This document shows, piece by piece, positions 36,986 to 46,578 of a stretch of DNA of 59,338 nucleotides (positions are counted from its first letter, which is position 1; each line of letters begins with the position of its first letter). Below the pieces are notes generated by a model. The model saw only the letters and a program-made list of their open reading frames with translations. It did no database searches and had not been told where the DNA came from. Source of the stretch: Glaciecola sp. HTCC2999 (GTDB lineage: Bacteria; Pseudomonadota; Gammaproteobacteria; Enterobacterales; Alteromonadaceae); assembly GCA_949498985.1 (NCBI GenBank), contig CATECQ010000003.1, forward strand, positions 1 to 59,338. Reading direction: 5' to 3'. The position numbers and the translations under genes were made by a program.

Positions 36986-37110
36986 TAATGTTTATGCTCT
37001 TGTGGGGGCTGAGGTGACGCATCATCTAATACTTCGCGTATTTGATCGAGCTCACCACGAGTAATTGGTTGTCGATAAATAATCGATAGCCACTGTCAAC
37101 GGCTATAAGA
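36985..37110 (-). pseudogene. scpB: scpB remnant (segregation and condensation protein B)
   Basis: In one frame the minus strand reads SYSR, stop (TGA at 37096-37098), QW, then LSIIYRQPITRGELDQIR, then EVLDDASPQPPQEHKH and a TAA that overlaps the rluB ATG. The core segment matches the ScpB winged-helix signature (L-IIAYRQPITRGEIE-IRG), and SYSR fits the RYSR found a few residues before it in ScpB. The rest of the protein (N-terminal about 90 residues and the second winged helix) is gone, and no start codon is seen. scpA, expected upstream, is absent: only 120 bp separate this from yciO. So ScpB is degraded here by deletion, keeping its 3' coupling to rluB. Confidence 0.75.
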
Positions 37111-37230
37111 TGTATGCACTATATCCATATTCTATCATAAGTTGATTATTAAAGGGTTAATTGCCGGTATTGATATATATTGATTTCACCTCATTCGTAT
37201 ATTATTTCAAATAATCTATTAATACTATCG

Positions 37231-37851
37231 CTATACAAATGGACTAGTATCCCCTGACCCTTCTCGTAATATCACCATCTCGCCTTCTGATAAATCTATC
37301 ACTGTTGTGGGCTGTTCACCTAAATAGCCGCCATGAATAATCAAACCCACACGACGTTCTAATTGCTCACGGATCTCTTCTGGATCGGATTCAGCCATAA
37401 CCTGTCCAGGTAAAATAAGGGTTGTTGACATCAACGGCTCACCTAACTCGGCTAAGAGTGCTAACGCGATTGGATTATCTGGGACACGGATCCCAATAGT
37501 TTTACGCTTCGGATTTTGTAAGCGCTTAGGCACTTCTTTAGTCGCTTTAAAAACAAACGTATAAGGACCTGGGGTATTATTTTTAAGTAGCCGGAAAGCC
37601 ACATTGTCCACTCTTGCATAGTCAGAAAGTTCCGATACATCACGACACATCAATGTGAAATTGTGAGTTTTATCGAGCTCTCTAATTCTGCATACTTGTT
37701 CTAAAGCAGCTTTATTATCCATTTGACAGCCAATAGAATATCCAGAATCTGTCGGATAAACGATAACTTCCCCTTTTTTAATCAACTCAACAGCTTGTTT
37801 TATTAATCGCGCTTGAGGGTTATCGGGATGAATATAAAAAAATTGACTCAT
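37231..37851 (-). CDS. yciO: YciO, Sua5/YrdC-family protein
   Basis: 206 residues, matching E. coli YciO end to end (MSQFFYIHPDNPQARLIKQA, GEVIVYPTDSGYSIGCQMDN, NNTPGPYTFVFKATKEVPKR). The fold is the YrdC/TsaC type that binds ATP, threonine and RNA; YciO has only weak or no threonylcarbamoyl-adenylate activity in E. coli, so TsaC function should not be assumed. Its ATG overlaps the trpH stop by 4 nt. Confidence 0.94.
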   Translation of the reverse strand: MSQFFYIHPDNPQARLIKQAVELIKKGEVIVYPTDSGYSIGCQMDNKAALEQVCRIRELDKTHNFTLMCRDVSELSDYARVDNVAFRLLKNNTPGPYTFVFKATKEVPKRLQNPKRKTIGIRVPDNPIALALLAELGEPLMSTTLILPGQVMAESDPEEIREQLERRVGLIIHGGYLGEQPTTVIDLSEGEMVILREGSGDTSPFV

Positions 37852-38708
37852 ATACTTTCCTTATTGAAAGTGGCAAGACATTCCCAATCTTGCCATAACG
37901 GTGTGAGTTCAGAGCTAATATCCAAACGTTTACCCAGTTCTGACCATCGGCTTGGGAAATGAAAATCTGAACCGACAACAGCTTTTAAATTGAATTCTAA
38001 TGCAAGATTAGCTAGTAACGTTTTTTTCGTAGGTTGCATATTGGGATGTGTCACTTCCATACCATCACCTCCAAGGGCACTAAATTCTGCAAGTAAACGC
38101 TTTAACCATTTGGTTTTCATGTCGTAACTAGCCGGATGTGCTACTGCAGCCACACCACCTGCTTCATGAATCCACTGAATCGCAGTCGCAATATCGATCC
38201 AATTAGCACTCACATACGCACGTTTATCTTTTCCTAAATATTTTGTGAATGCCCCTTGGAAGCTCGAAACTTCTCCGCGTTCCAATAGGACTTGCGCAAT
38301 ATGGGCTCGGGTTATCTGGCCCGGACCCACTTTAACCATCGCATCATCAAATACGTGTTCAATTCCACATTTAGCTAATTTGTCGCAGATCTGACGGGCA
38401 CGCTCTACTCTAGTATGAGTTTGCTGAAGTAAGCGCTGCTGAAATAAAGCATCATCCTCATCAAAATGTAGACCTAATATATGAATATCGAAACCATGCC
38501 AGCGGGTGGTCAGTTCAATACCCGATATGATCTCTAAATGTCGCTTTTCTCTCGCTTGAACCATACGCGCTTCAGCTAACGCTTGCGTCGTATCATGGTC
38601 AGTAATGGCAAGTACATCGAGTTGCATTTGATGCGCACGTAACACTAACTCGGTTGGCGATAGATGCCCATCAGAATAATGCGTATGTGAATGTAAATCG
38701 ATTTTCAT
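37848..38708 (-). CDS. trpH: PHP-domain phosphoesterase TrpH / RNase AM
   Basis: 286 residues. PHP domain with metal motifs KIDLHSHTHYSDGHLSPTEL at the start, AITDHDTTQA, and VVGSDFHFPSRWSELG near the end. E. coli YciV (Rnm, RNase AM) is a 5'-3' exonuclease that trims 5' ends of rRNA and small RNAs and hydrolyses 3',5'-nucleotide bisphosphates. It is divergent from the trp operon, as in enterics, and forms an operon with yciO. Confidence 0.92.
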   Translation of the reverse strand: MKIDLHSHTHYSDGHLSPTELVLRAHQMQLDVLAITDHDTTQALAEARMVQAREKRHLEIISGIELTTRWHGFDIHILGLHFDEDDALFQQRLLQQTHTRVERARQICDKLAKCGIEHVFDDAMVKVGPGQITRAHIAQVLLERGEVSSFQGAFTKYLGKDKRAYVSANWIDIATAIQWIHEAGGVAAVAHPASYDMKTKWLKRLLAEFSALGGDGMEVTHPNMQPTKKTLLANLALEFNLKAVVGSDFHFPSRWSELGKRLDISSELTPLWQDWECLATFNKESI

Positions 38709-38828
38709 AGTCTAATATTAAATAAAGGTTGACAACAACAACGGTTTTGTTAAATTCATACTCATTATACATCAATTGTATTGAGTTAAACGATTGGTAT
38801 TTAAACAATATTTAAGACGAGAGCATTA

Positions 38829-38885
38829 ATGAACTCAACAGCACAAACAACTACAATAAACAATTGGTGGTGGCAGTCCCTCTAG
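38829..38885 (+). CDS. trpL: trp operon leader peptide
   Basis: An 18-codon frame: MNSTAQTTTINNWWWQSL. Three Trp codons in a row (38865-38873) are the sensor of charged tRNA-Trp. GAGAG lies about 8 bp before the ATG. The frame overlaps segment 1 of the attenuator, and the stop is within segment 2, the classical arrangement. Confidence 0.95.
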   Translation: MNSTAQTTTINNWWWQSL

Positions 38886-38941
38886 GGCTGTTTGTGCGCG
38901 TCTATGTGTCATAAAAAAGCCCGATATTTCGGGCTTTTTTT
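38841..38941 (+). terminator. trp attenuator
   Basis: Segment 1 GCACAAACA (38841-38849) pairs perfectly with segment 2 TGTTTGTGC (38889-38897). Segment 2 also starts AGGGCT (38884-38889), which pairs with AGCCC (38918-38922) as antiterminator. Segments 3 and 4, AGCCCGA (38918-38924) and TCGGGCT (38929-38935), form the terminator with seven T. When Trp is scarce a ribosome stalls on the Trp codons between segments 1 and 2 and lets 2:3 form. All elements are visible. No TrpR operator was recognised. Confidence 0.93.
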
Positions 38942-38984
38942 ATGCTTATTTTTCATCTTCAGATTTTAAAAGGGTTTAGTTCAA

Positions 38985-40643
38985 ATGAGCCAACCGCAAC
39001 AACACTCGGTAGGAACAGTCAATAGTCAAACGTATGTTATTGATTATGTTGCTGATCCTCTATCAAGTTACTTTGACGTCACCCACAATTCTGCCTACAC
39101 GTTATTGTTAGAATCAGCTGAAATTGATAGTAAAGATAATTTAAAAAGTATCATGTTATTAGATGCATGTGTTCGTTTTGAATGCGTTGGTTTAACTGTC
39201 ACGGCGCAGGCAATGAACATAAATGGTGTGCAAGCACTCAACATGTTGAACTCTACACTTGCACCCTATCTCGTTCACCAAAGCATCGATTCCTCTACAT
39301 TCACGTTTACATTACCAGACTCTCAAGCCGATGAAGATTCTCGTCTTAAGTCTCGTGGTGTGTTTGATGTATTACGCACGTGCATCAATCAATTTAAACA
39401 TAATCCTAACCAGCCTCTATCGGTGTTTTTAGGAGGGTGTTTTGCGTATGATTTATTGGGCACGGTAGAAAATTTACCTGCAGTACCCGATGGTGCAAAC
39501 ACTTGCCCAGATTTTGTTTTTTATCTTGGGCAAACCTTATGTGTCATTGATCACAAAGCAAAAAGCACATCATTAATCAGCAACTTATTTACCTTTACTC
39601 CGCCAGATGAAGAAAATGCAGACTCTATAACAATCACCGACGGGCTAGCACAAATTAATGAGGCGTCATTAGCTGAATTTCAAACACAACAAACTCAACG
39701 CATTGCTCAATTGACTCAACAATTACATACACCACCAACAAAACTTAATGAACAAAAGCAATTTGTTAACACCCCTGTCCTAGCTGGAGATGTAAGTGTC
39801 GATAAAACAGATGAAGAATATTGCGCTGATGTAAATTTTTTAAAAGAACATATTCTAGCCGGTGATATTTTTCAAGTTGTACCATCTAGAACCTTTAGTT
39901 TACCGTGTCAGTCACCTATTTTAGCTTATCAACATCTAAAACAACTCAATCCATCTCCATATATGTTCTTTATGCAAGATGCTGAGTTTGCATTGTTTGG
40001 TGCATCGCCTGAATCGGCTCTAAAATATACAGCATCATCCAATCAAGTTGAAATCTATCCTATCGCTGGAACTAGACCTCGAGGTAAACGACGTGATGGT
40101 GCTATCGATCATGACTTAGATAGTCGTATCGAGCTTAATTTACGTGAAGACTTAAAAGAAAAATCCGAACACATTATGTTAGTTGATTTAGCTAGAAATG
40201 ATGTTGCAAGAGTCTCAATTCCTGGTACCAGACATGTCAAAGAACTACTTAAAGTTGACCGTTATTCACATGTGATGCATTTAGTCTCAAGGGTGGTCGG
40301 TCAATTAAGAGACGATTTAGACGCCTTACATGCTTATCAAGCTTGCTTAAATATGGGCACTTTAGTTGGCGCCCCAAAAGTCAGTGCAGCCACACTCATA
40401 CGTCAAGTTGAAAAACAACGTCGGGGTAGTTATGGCGGCGCTGTTGGTTATTTAGATGGTCAAGGTAATATGGATTCTTGTATCGTTATACGTTCTGCAT
40501 TTGTTAAAAATAACATGGCACATATTCAAGCCGGTGCAGGAGTCGTTTATGATTCTGTGCCACAAAGTGAAGCTGATGAAACTCGAGCCAAAGCGCAAGC
40601 CGTCATAAAAGCGGTATTACTGAGCCAGCAGGAGTCACTTTAA
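38985..40643 (+). CDS. trpE: Anthranilate synthase component I
   Basis: 552 residues. The LLES feedback-binding motif at 41-44 (YTLLLESAEI) and the chorismate-binding core (PSPYMFFMQDAEFALFGASP, PIAGTRPRGKRRDGAIDHDL, AGAGVVYDSVPQSEADE) are present. It makes anthranilate from chorismate with TrpG. First structural gene after the attenuator. The stop overlaps the trpG start (TAATG). Confidence 0.97.
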   Translation: MSQPQQHSVGTVNSQTYVIDYVADPLSSYFDVTHNSAYTLLLESAEIDSKDNLKSIMLLDACVRFECVGLTVTAQAMNINGVQALNMLNSTLAPYLVHQSIDSSTFTFTLPDSQADEDSRLKSRGVFDVLRTCINQFKHNPNQPLSVFLGGCFAYDLLGTVENLPAVPDGANTCPDFVFYLGQTLCVIDHKAKSTSLISNLFTFTPPDEENADSITITDGLAQINEASLAEFQTQQTQRIAQLTQQLHTPPTKLNEQKQFVNTPVLAGDVSVDKTDEEYCADVNFLKEHILAGDIFQVVPSRTFSLPCQSPILAYQHLKQLNPSPYMFFMQDAEFALFGASPESALKYTASSNQVEIYPIAGTRPRGKRRDGAIDHDLDSRIELNLREDLKEKSEHIMLVDLARNDVARVSIPGTRHVKELLKVDRYSHVMHLVSRVVGQLRDDLDALHAYQACLNMGTLVGAPKVSAATLIRQVEKQRRGSYGGAVGYLDGQGNMDSCIVIRSAFVKNNMAHIQAGAGVVYDSVPQSEADETRAKAQAVIKAVLLSQQESL

Positions 40644-41260
40644 TGAATAATTTATCTGTTGTAATGCTCGATAACGTTGACTCTTTTACCTATAACTTGG
40701 TCGATGAATTGCGGACATTAGATGTGGATATGCATATTTATCGAAATACGGTAAACGCAGACACCATCCTCAACGTAATGAACGAATTAAGTCAACATCG
40801 AAAGGTATTATTATTACTTTCTCCTGGGCCAGGAGCACCGCATGAAGCTGGCTGTATGTTAGAACTTATTAAAAAGGTTGCAGGCCACTTTCCAGTGCTA
40901 GGAATTTGTTTAGGTCATCAAGCGATTGTTGAACATTATGGTGGTATAATTTCACGAGCAGAAGCGGTGATGCATGGCAAATCTTCAGCAATTAACCATT
41001 GTGGAGATAAAATGTTTCGTGGTTTTGATCAACCTTTACCAGTAGCACGTTATCATTCACTCATGGCATCCACTTTACCTGATTCTGTTACTCAATTAGC
41101 AGAGGTGAACGGCATTCCAATGGCGGTATACCATGAAAAAGATATTATGTTGGGATTTCAATTTCACCCAGAATCGATTTTGACCCACCAAGGTAGTCAC
41201 TTATTAGCCAGTAGTATTGAGTTTTTAATTACTCAACAAGGACAGCTTACGCATGAATGA
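40643..41260 (+). CDS. trpG: Anthranilate synthase component II (glutamine amidotransferase)
   Basis: 205 residues. Starts with [14 protein letters not shown]; oxyanion segment LSPGPGAP; nucleophile C89 in GICLGHQAI; histidine-glutamate pair in FQFHPESI. It supplies ammonia to TrpE. It is a free-standing trpG, not fused to trpD as in E. coli. It overlaps trpE by 1 nt and trpD by 8 nt. Confidence 0.96.
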   Translation: MNNLSVVMLDNVDSFTYNLVDELRTLDVDMHIYRNTVNADTILNVMNELSQHRKVLLLLSPGPGAPHEAGCMLELIKKVAGHFPVLGICLGHQAIVEHYGGIISRAEAVMHGKSSAINHCGDKMFRGFDQPLPVARYHSLMASTLPDSVTQLAEVNGIPMAVYHEKDIMLGFQFHPESILTHQGSHLLASSIEFLITQQGQLTHE

Positions 41261-42281
41261 TGTTAATTCGGTCTTAGAGACCCTATTTAAACAAACCGAT
41301 CTGGATCAACAGCAAGTAGAAAATCTATTTGGTGAAGTAATGCAAGGGAATATCGATGATATTCACCTTACCGCATTGCTCACAGCACTTAAAATTAAAG
41401 GTGAAACTCCTGATGAAATCGCAGGGGCAGCCAGAGCAATGGTCAATCACGCTACCTTTTTTGAACGCCCTACTTATGCATTTGCAGATATCGTAGGTAC
41501 CGGAGGCGATGGTCATAACACAATTAACATCTCTAGTGCCGCAAGTGTAGTGGCCGCTAGTTGTGGCCTAGCCGTTGCAAAGCATGGTAATCGTAGTGTC
41601 TCAAGCCAATCAGGTTCTGCTGATTTATTTAAGGCATTTGGCGTAAAATTAGATATGTCCCCCACCACGGCACGTCACAGCCTTGATGAAAGTCAGTTGT
41701 GTTTTTTGTTTGCTCCGGTATATCATGCGGGCGTAAAACACGCGATGAATGTACGCACTACGCTCAAGACTCGCACATTATTCAACGTACTGGGTCCCTT
41801 GGCTAACCCAGCCAAACCCACTCACTCGGTTATGGGTGTATACACGCCTGAATTATTATTACCGTATGCACACACATTACAACTTCTTGACCATCAACAA
41901 GCATTAGTCGTGCATGGTGCCGGATTAGATGAATTTGCCTTGCATGGCCCAAGCCATGTCGTTCAGGTCAATGGTAATGAATTAACAGAATACGAAGTTG
42001 AACCTAGCGATTTCGGACTCGATCCTTATCCCTTATCAGCGATTGTGGGTGGGTCTCCTAATGAAAACAAATTAGCTATTGAACGGGTATTTGCCGGTGA
42101 AGGTGCCCCTGCTCATACTGCCGCCATTGCAATGAATGCTGGCGCATTATTATTTTTAGCGGGTCGAGCCGATACTTTCAAAGAAGGTGCCGATATGGCA
42201 TTAACGTCAATCGCTGCAGGCAAACCGCTAACAACAATCGAACATGCCGCTCAATTGAGCCAGCAAACTATTTCACAATAA
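41253..42281 (+). CDS. trpD: Anthranilate phosphoribosyltransferase
   Basis: 342 residues. The PRPP loop GTGGDG at 82-87 ([20 protein letters not shown]) and [20 protein letters not shown] are conserved, as is [15 protein letters not shown]. It joins PRPP and anthranilate. It starts within the end of trpG, giving coupled translation. Confidence 0.97.
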   Translation: MNDVNSVLETLFKQTDLDQQQVENLFGEVMQGNIDDIHLTALLTALKIKGETPDEIAGAARAMVNHATFFERPTYAFADIVGTGGDGHNTINISSAASVVAASCGLAVAKHGNRSVSSQSGSADLFKAFGVKLDMSPTTARHSLDESQLCFLFAPVYHAGVKHAMNVRTTLKTRTLFNVLGPLANPAKPTHSVMGVYTPELLLPYAHTLQLLDHQQALVVHGAGLDEFALHGPSHVVQVNGNELTEYEVEPSDFGLDPYPLSAIVGGSPNENKLAIERVFAGEGAPAHTAAIAMNAGALLFLAGRADTFKEGADMALTSIAAGKPLTTIEHAAQLSQQTISQ

Positions 42282-42302
42282 CGAATTGGAAACATAATCA
42301 TT

Positions 42303-43697
42303 ATGCAAAATGTACTCGCCAAAATCGTTGATGATAAACGCGTAGAAGTCGCTGCACGAGAAGCTGAATTACCATTGTCTAGTTTTAAAGCACAGCTAAC
42401 ACCATCAAAGAAAAGCTTTTATGATGCACTTAATAACACTAACGCTGGCTACATCTTAGAATGCAAGAAAGCATCGCCTTCAAAAGGGTTAATTCGTCCC
42501 ATCTTCGATTTGGATGAAATTCTTGAATCATATTTAGAAATCGCCGCATGCTTATCGGTACTAACCGATGAAAAATATTTTCAAGGCACTTATGAGTACC
42601 TTGATTATGTTACGAGTAAAGTGGATATACCGGTATTAAATAAAGATTTTTTTGTGAACGAATACCAAATTTATCTAGCTCGACATTACAATGCCGATGC
42701 GGTTTTATTAATGCTATCGGTGCTTGATGATGAAAGCTATACACGACTGAGTGACTGTGCAGCGAGTTTACATTTAGATGTATTAACTGAAGTCAGTAAC
42801 GAAGATGAGGCTCGCCGTGCTGTCGCTTTAGGTGCCAAAATCATTGGCATAAATAACCGCGACTTACGCGACTTATCAACAGATTTAGGTGCTACAGAAC
42901 GTCTGGTACCTCTGTTAAAAGAGTTAGGACATAGCGGCTTACTCATTTCAGAATCAGGCATTTATACACGAGCTGATATAGCAAGATTAGCCCCCTACGT
43001 TGATGGCTTCCTCGTAGGCAGTGCCTTGATGGCACAAAACGATTTAACCTCAGCAGTGCGTCAATTAGCCTTCGGCACCGTGAAAATTTGTGGCATAACA
43101 GATCCCCAACAGGCACTTGCTATTAGTGCTCAACCTGTTTCTTATATGGGATTAATATTTGCACCTAAATCCAAACGTTATATCAGTATTGAAACAGCAC
43201 AACAAATTGTGACAACCGCACCATTCAATTATGTTGGTGTATTTGTCGATGAGTCTATTGAGACTATTGTGGCCTATGCTAAACAACTTCAACTTAAAGC
43301 CGTGCAGTTACATGGTAGTGAAGATCAAGATTTTGTCACACGTTTGCGCGCTCAACTACCTGAGTTTTGTCAAATATGGTTGGCATTAGGCGTTGACCTA
43401 AATGTCCCTTCATTAACTTATCACGACGTAGATTTGATACTATTAGATTGTCAAATCAATACCGCTGTTAGCAGTGAAAAAGGAGGCACAGGTCAACAAT
43501 TTGATTGGTCATTATTAAACGACATTGCAGATAAATCAAAAATTGGCTTGGCTGGTGGGTTAACCCCAGACAACATTACATTAGCACTGGCAACTCAAGT
43601 GCGCTTATTAGATGTTAATTCAGGGGTAGAAAGTGCACCTGGTGACAAATCACTTTCACACATCACTCAATTGTTTTCACAATTGCGCACCTATTAA
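42303..43697 (+). CDS. trpCF: Bifunctional indole-3-glycerol phosphate synthase / phosphoribosylanthranilate isomerase
   Basis: 464 residues, two TIM barrels in one chain. TrpC part (1-253): ILECKKASPSKGLIRP, VLNKDFFVNEYQIYLARHYN, GINNRDLRDLSTDLGATERL, LISESGIYTRADI. TrpF part (from about 256): VKICGITDPQQALAISAQPV, VGVFVDESIET, and LAGGLTPDNITLAL near the end. The fusion carries out two consecutive steps and is the common gammaproteobacterial form. It follows trpD by 21 bp. Confidence 0.97.
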   Translation: MQNVLAKIVDDKRVEVAAREAELPLSSFKAQLTPSKKSFYDALNNTNAGYILECKKASPSKGLIRPIFDLDEILESYLEIAACLSVLTDEKYFQGTYEYLDYVTSKVDIPVLNKDFFVNEYQIYLARHYNADAVLLMLSVLDDESYTRLSDCAASLHLDVLTEVSNEDEARRAVALGAKIIGINNRDLRDLSTDLGATERLVPLLKELGHSGLLISESGIYTRADIARLAPYVDGFLVGSALMAQNDLTSAVRQLAFGTVKICGITDPQQALAISAQPVSYMGLIFAPKSKRYISIETAQQIVTTAPFNYVGVFVDESIETIVAYAKQLQLKAVQLHGSEDQDFVTRLRAQLPEFCQIWLALGVDLNVPSLTYHDVDLILLDCQINTAVSSEKGGTGQQFDWSLLNDIADKSKIGLAGGLTPDNITLALATQVRLLDVNSGVESAPGDKSLSHITQLFSQLRTY

Positions 43698-43711
43698 ACG
43701 AGTGAGACATT

Positions 43712-44893
43712 ATGAATAATTTAGAAAGTAAATTTGGCGATTTTGGCGGTATGTATGTACCTGAGTTATTAATACCCGCCTTAGATCAACTTGAACAAGC
43801 GTTTATCGACGCACAAACTGATCCTGAGTTCCAAGCTGAGTTCATGGGACTGTTAAAAGATTACGCTGGCAGACCGACCGCGATGACGTTGTCGCGTAAT
43901 CTGGTTTCTAATCCATTAGTCAAACTTTACCTAAAACGTGAAGATCTTCTTCACGGGGGTGCGCACAAAACGAACCAAGTATTGGGTCAAGCATTGTTAA
44001 CCAAACGTATGGGTAAAACTGAAGTAATTGCTGAAACAGGTGCCGGTCAACATGGTGTTGCAACTGCACTAGCATGTGCTTTATTAGGTTTAAAAGCACG
44101 TATCTACATGGGTGCTAAAGATGTTGAACGTCAATCACCTAATGTTTTTAGAATGCGTTTGATGGGTGCTGAAGTTATTCCGGTGAATGCTGGATCAGGC
44201 ACCCTAAAAGACGCGGTAAATGAAGCAATGCGTGATTGGTCTGCAAACTATGATAAAGCTCATTATTTATTAGGTACTGCGGCTGGCCCTCACCCTTTCC
44301 CAACTATTGTGCGTGAATTTCACCGTATGATTGGCGAAGAGACACGTGAACAAATCTTGGAAAAAGAAGGCCGCTTACCTGACGCAGTAGTTGCTTGTGT
44401 CGGTGGTGGTTCAAATGCTATAGGCATGTTTGCTGACTTTATTGATGAACCTAGTGTTCGCCTAATTGGCGTTGAACCGGCCGGTAAAGGTCTTCACACC
44501 CACGAACATGGTGCGACAATTTGTACTGGTACAAAAGGAATTTTACATGGTGCATTTAGTTACATCATGCAAGATGCCGACGGTCAAATTGAAGAATCCT
44601 ATTCCGTGTCTGCCGGACTTGATTACCCTGCCGTGGGTCCTCAGCACGCGTATTTATCAGATATTGGCCGTGCCGAATATGTTGCAGCTACAGATGAAGA
44701 AGCGCTGAATGCGTTTAAGTTATTAGCCCGTAAAGAAGGGATCATTCCTGCATTAGAGTCTTCACACGCACTGGCACATGCCTTAAATATGGCGGATGAA
44801 GCAACGGAAGAAATGATCATTGTATTAAATTTATCTGGACGTGGTGACAAAGATCTGGCTCACGTTACACAAGTATTAGGTGAGGACATCTAA
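43712..44893 (+). CDS. trpB: Tryptophan synthase beta chain
   Basis: 393 residues. PLP lysine K86 in [14 protein letters not shown], glycine loop [10 protein letters not shown], and [20 protein letters not shown]. It condenses indole with serine, taking indole from TrpA by a tunnel. The last base of its stop is the A of the trpA ATG (TAATG), so synthesis of the two subunits is coupled. Confidence 0.98.
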   Translation: MNNLESKFGDFGGMYVPELLIPALDQLEQAFIDAQTDPEFQAEFMGLLKDYAGRPTAMTLSRNLVSNPLVKLYLKREDLLHGGAHKTNQVLGQALLTKRMGKTEVIAETGAGQHGVATALACALLGLKARIYMGAKDVERQSPNVFRMRLMGAEVIPVNAGSGTLKDAVNEAMRDWSANYDKAHYLLGTAAGPHPFPTIVREFHRMIGEETREQILEKEGRLPDAVVACVGGGSNAIGMFADFIDEPSVRLIGVEPAGKGLHTHEHGATICTGTKGILHGAFSYIMQDADGQIEESYSVSAGLDYPAVGPQHAYLSDIGRAEYVAATDEEALNAFKLLARKEGIIPALESSHALAHALNMADEATEEMIIVLNLSGRGDKDLAHVTQVLGEDI

Positions 44894-45705
44894 TGGCACG
44901 TTATGAATCTATGTTTACCCAGTTAGCCAGCAAAAATGAGGGTGCATTTGTGCCTTTCGTGATGCTAGGTGACCCCGATAACGCAACATCAATACAAATT
45001 ATTCAGACATTAATTGATAATGGCGCTGACGCACTTGAATTAGGTTTCCCTTATTCTGATCCAATAGCCGACGGACCTACGATCCAAGCCGCCAGTATCC
45101 GTGCACTAGGAAATGGTAATACACCATCACAGTGTTTAGCGATTATTGCTGATATTCGACGTGACAACCCTGATATTCCAATTGGTTTGCTCTTGTATTC
45201 AAATCTAGTATTAGCTCGAGGTATTGATAGTTTCTATGCGCAAGCTAAAGCAAGTGGCGTAGACTCAATTCTAATTGCAGACGTTCCGTTACGTGAAGCT
45301 CAGCGCTTTATTGATGTGGCTAAAAGCAACGACATTGACCAAATTTTGATTGCTCCACCTAATGCTACCGAAGAAACTTTGGAAGCTATTGGTCAATTAT
45401 CCAGTGGTTATACCTACTTATTAGGTCGTGCGGGTGTTACTGGCGCTGAAACAGCAGCTGAAACCCCTGCTAGTGAATTAATTGAAAATTTAACTAAGCA
45501 CAAGGTCGCGCCGCCATTGTTAGGCTTTGGGATATCTACTCCAGCCCAAGTCACTGATGCAATACAATCTGGTGCTGCTGGCGCTATATCCGGCTCTGCA
45601 ACCGTAAATATTATTGCTAAACACCTTGATAACACGCCAGCTATGCTGAAAGAGCTTGGTGAATTTGTTAAATCAATGAAAGCTGGAACAAGCAAAGCTT
45701 CTTAA
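44893..45705 (+). CDS. trpA: Tryptophan synthase alpha chain
   Basis: 270 residues. Catalytic E49 and D60 in [19 protein letters not shown] are present, along with [13 protein letters not shown] and phosphate-binding [10 protein letters not shown] and GAISGSATV. It cleaves indole-3-glycerol phosphate. Last biosynthetic gene; no terminator is seen after it and yciI follows in 28 bp. Confidence 0.98.
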   Translation: MARYESMFTQLASKNEGAFVPFVMLGDPDNATSIQIIQTLIDNGADALELGFPYSDPIADGPTIQAASIRALGNGNTPSQCLAIIADIRRDNPDIPIGLLLYSNLVLARGIDSFYAQAKASGVDSILIADVPLREAQRFIDVAKSNDIDQILIAPPNATEETLEAIGQLSSGYTYLLGRAGVTGAETAAETPASELIENLTKHKVAPPLLGFGISTPAQVTDAIQSGAAGAISGSATVNIIAKHLDNTPAMLKELGEFVKSMKAGTSKAS

Positions 45706-45733
45706 ACCGACACAATTTATTGAAGGAAACATT

Positions 45734-46033
45734 ATGTGGTATAGCATTGTTGCTGAAGATTACCCAGGGACATTAGATGCACGTTTAGCGGCTCGTCCTG
45801 GTCACCTAGCAAGATTAGTTGCCCTTAAAGATGCGGGTAAATTGTTAGTCGCAGGACCTAATCCAGCGATTGATTCTCATGATCCGGGTCCAGCTGGGTT
45901 TACTGGTTCATTGGTGATTGCAGAATTTGATTCCTTGGCAGATGCACAAGTTTGGGCTGATGCAGATCCTTACATTGCTGCAGGGGTTTATGCCAAGGTA
46001 AGTGTTAAACCATATAAAAAAGTACTACCTTAA
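45734..46033 (+). CDS. yciI: YciI family protein
   Basis: 99 residues: [40 protein letters not shown], then [20 protein letters not shown]. The fold is a dimeric ferredoxin-like barrel with a conserved His-Asp pair; some relatives have lactonase or dehalogenase-like activity, but the cellular role is unknown. Next to trp genes in many gammaproteobacteria. AAGGAAA precedes the ATG. Confidence 0.93.
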   Translation: MWYSIVAEDYPGTLDARLAARPGHLARLVALKDAGKLLVAGPNPAIDSHDPGPAGFTGSLVIAEFDSLADAQVWADADPYIAAGVYAKVSVKPYKKVLP

Positions 46034-46045
46034 CTCACACTTAGC

Positions 46046-46465
46046 ATGGATATTTTTATTGACGAAGGTGTATATTTAGATGATGGTAGTATTAAGATGT
46101 TTGCGATGCGCGCTCAAGGTGCTGGCGGGCAAAACGTTAACAAAGTCTCATCAGCTATCCACTTAAAATTTCATATTCATGCCTCTAATTTACCTTATCG
46201 TTATAAGCAAGGATTGCTTAAACGAAAAGATTCAAGGATCACGGAAGATGGAATAATAGTACTTAAAGCGCAAAGCCATCGTACTCAAGAAGCCAATAAA
46301 CGTGATGCGATAGAACGCTTAGTAAAGTTGATCAGAAGTGCTGGCATCGTACAATTACCCAGGAAAGCAACTCGTCCATCTCGTTCAGCCGTGCGTAAGC
46401 GTTTAAATAGTAAAACTAAACATGGTTTACAAAAACAATTGCGTAATAAAATATCGGTTGAGTAA
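46046..46465 (+). CDS. arfB: Alternative ribosome-rescue peptidyl-tRNA hydrolase ArfB
   Basis: 139 residues. GGQ at 27-29 (RAQGAGGQNVNKVSSAIHLK) is the catalytic loop of release-factor-like hydrolases, followed by a basic tail (ATRPSRSAVRKRLNSKTKHG) that enters the empty mRNA channel of stalled ribosomes. The length and tail are those of YaeJ/ArfB rather than release factors. It starts 12 bp after yciI. Confidence 0.94.
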   Translation: MDIFIDEGVYLDDGSIKMFAMRAQGAGGQNVNKVSSAIHLKFHIHASNLPYRYKQGLLKRKDSRITEDGIIVLKAQSHRTQEANKRDAIERLVKLIRSAGIVQLPRKATRPSRSAVRKRLNSKTKHGLQKQLRNKISVE

Positions 46466-46500
46466 TGATAGCTGAATGTGGTTTAAATCAAACTAACAAA

Positions 46501-46517
46501 ATTCAGTGTATATTCAG
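46501..46517 (+). promoter_or_regulatory. Direct repeat, possible response-regulator site
   Basis: ATTCAG at 46501-46506 and again at 46512-46517, start-to-start 11 bp (one helical turn), 62 bp before the PepSY gene. OmpR/PhoP-type regulators bind such direct repeats, so autoregulation by the RR two genes downstream is possible. Chance is not excluded. Confidence 0.35.
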
Positions 46518-46578
46518 ATAAACGAATTATACTTAAGTCATTATATGACTATTGTGTATCTGTTAAAGGAATCTATTC

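Noticed and set aside
38709-38828. TrpR operator upstream of the trp leader
   Set aside because: The best stretch (TGAGTTAAACGA) matches the CTAGTTAACTAG core at only about half its positions.
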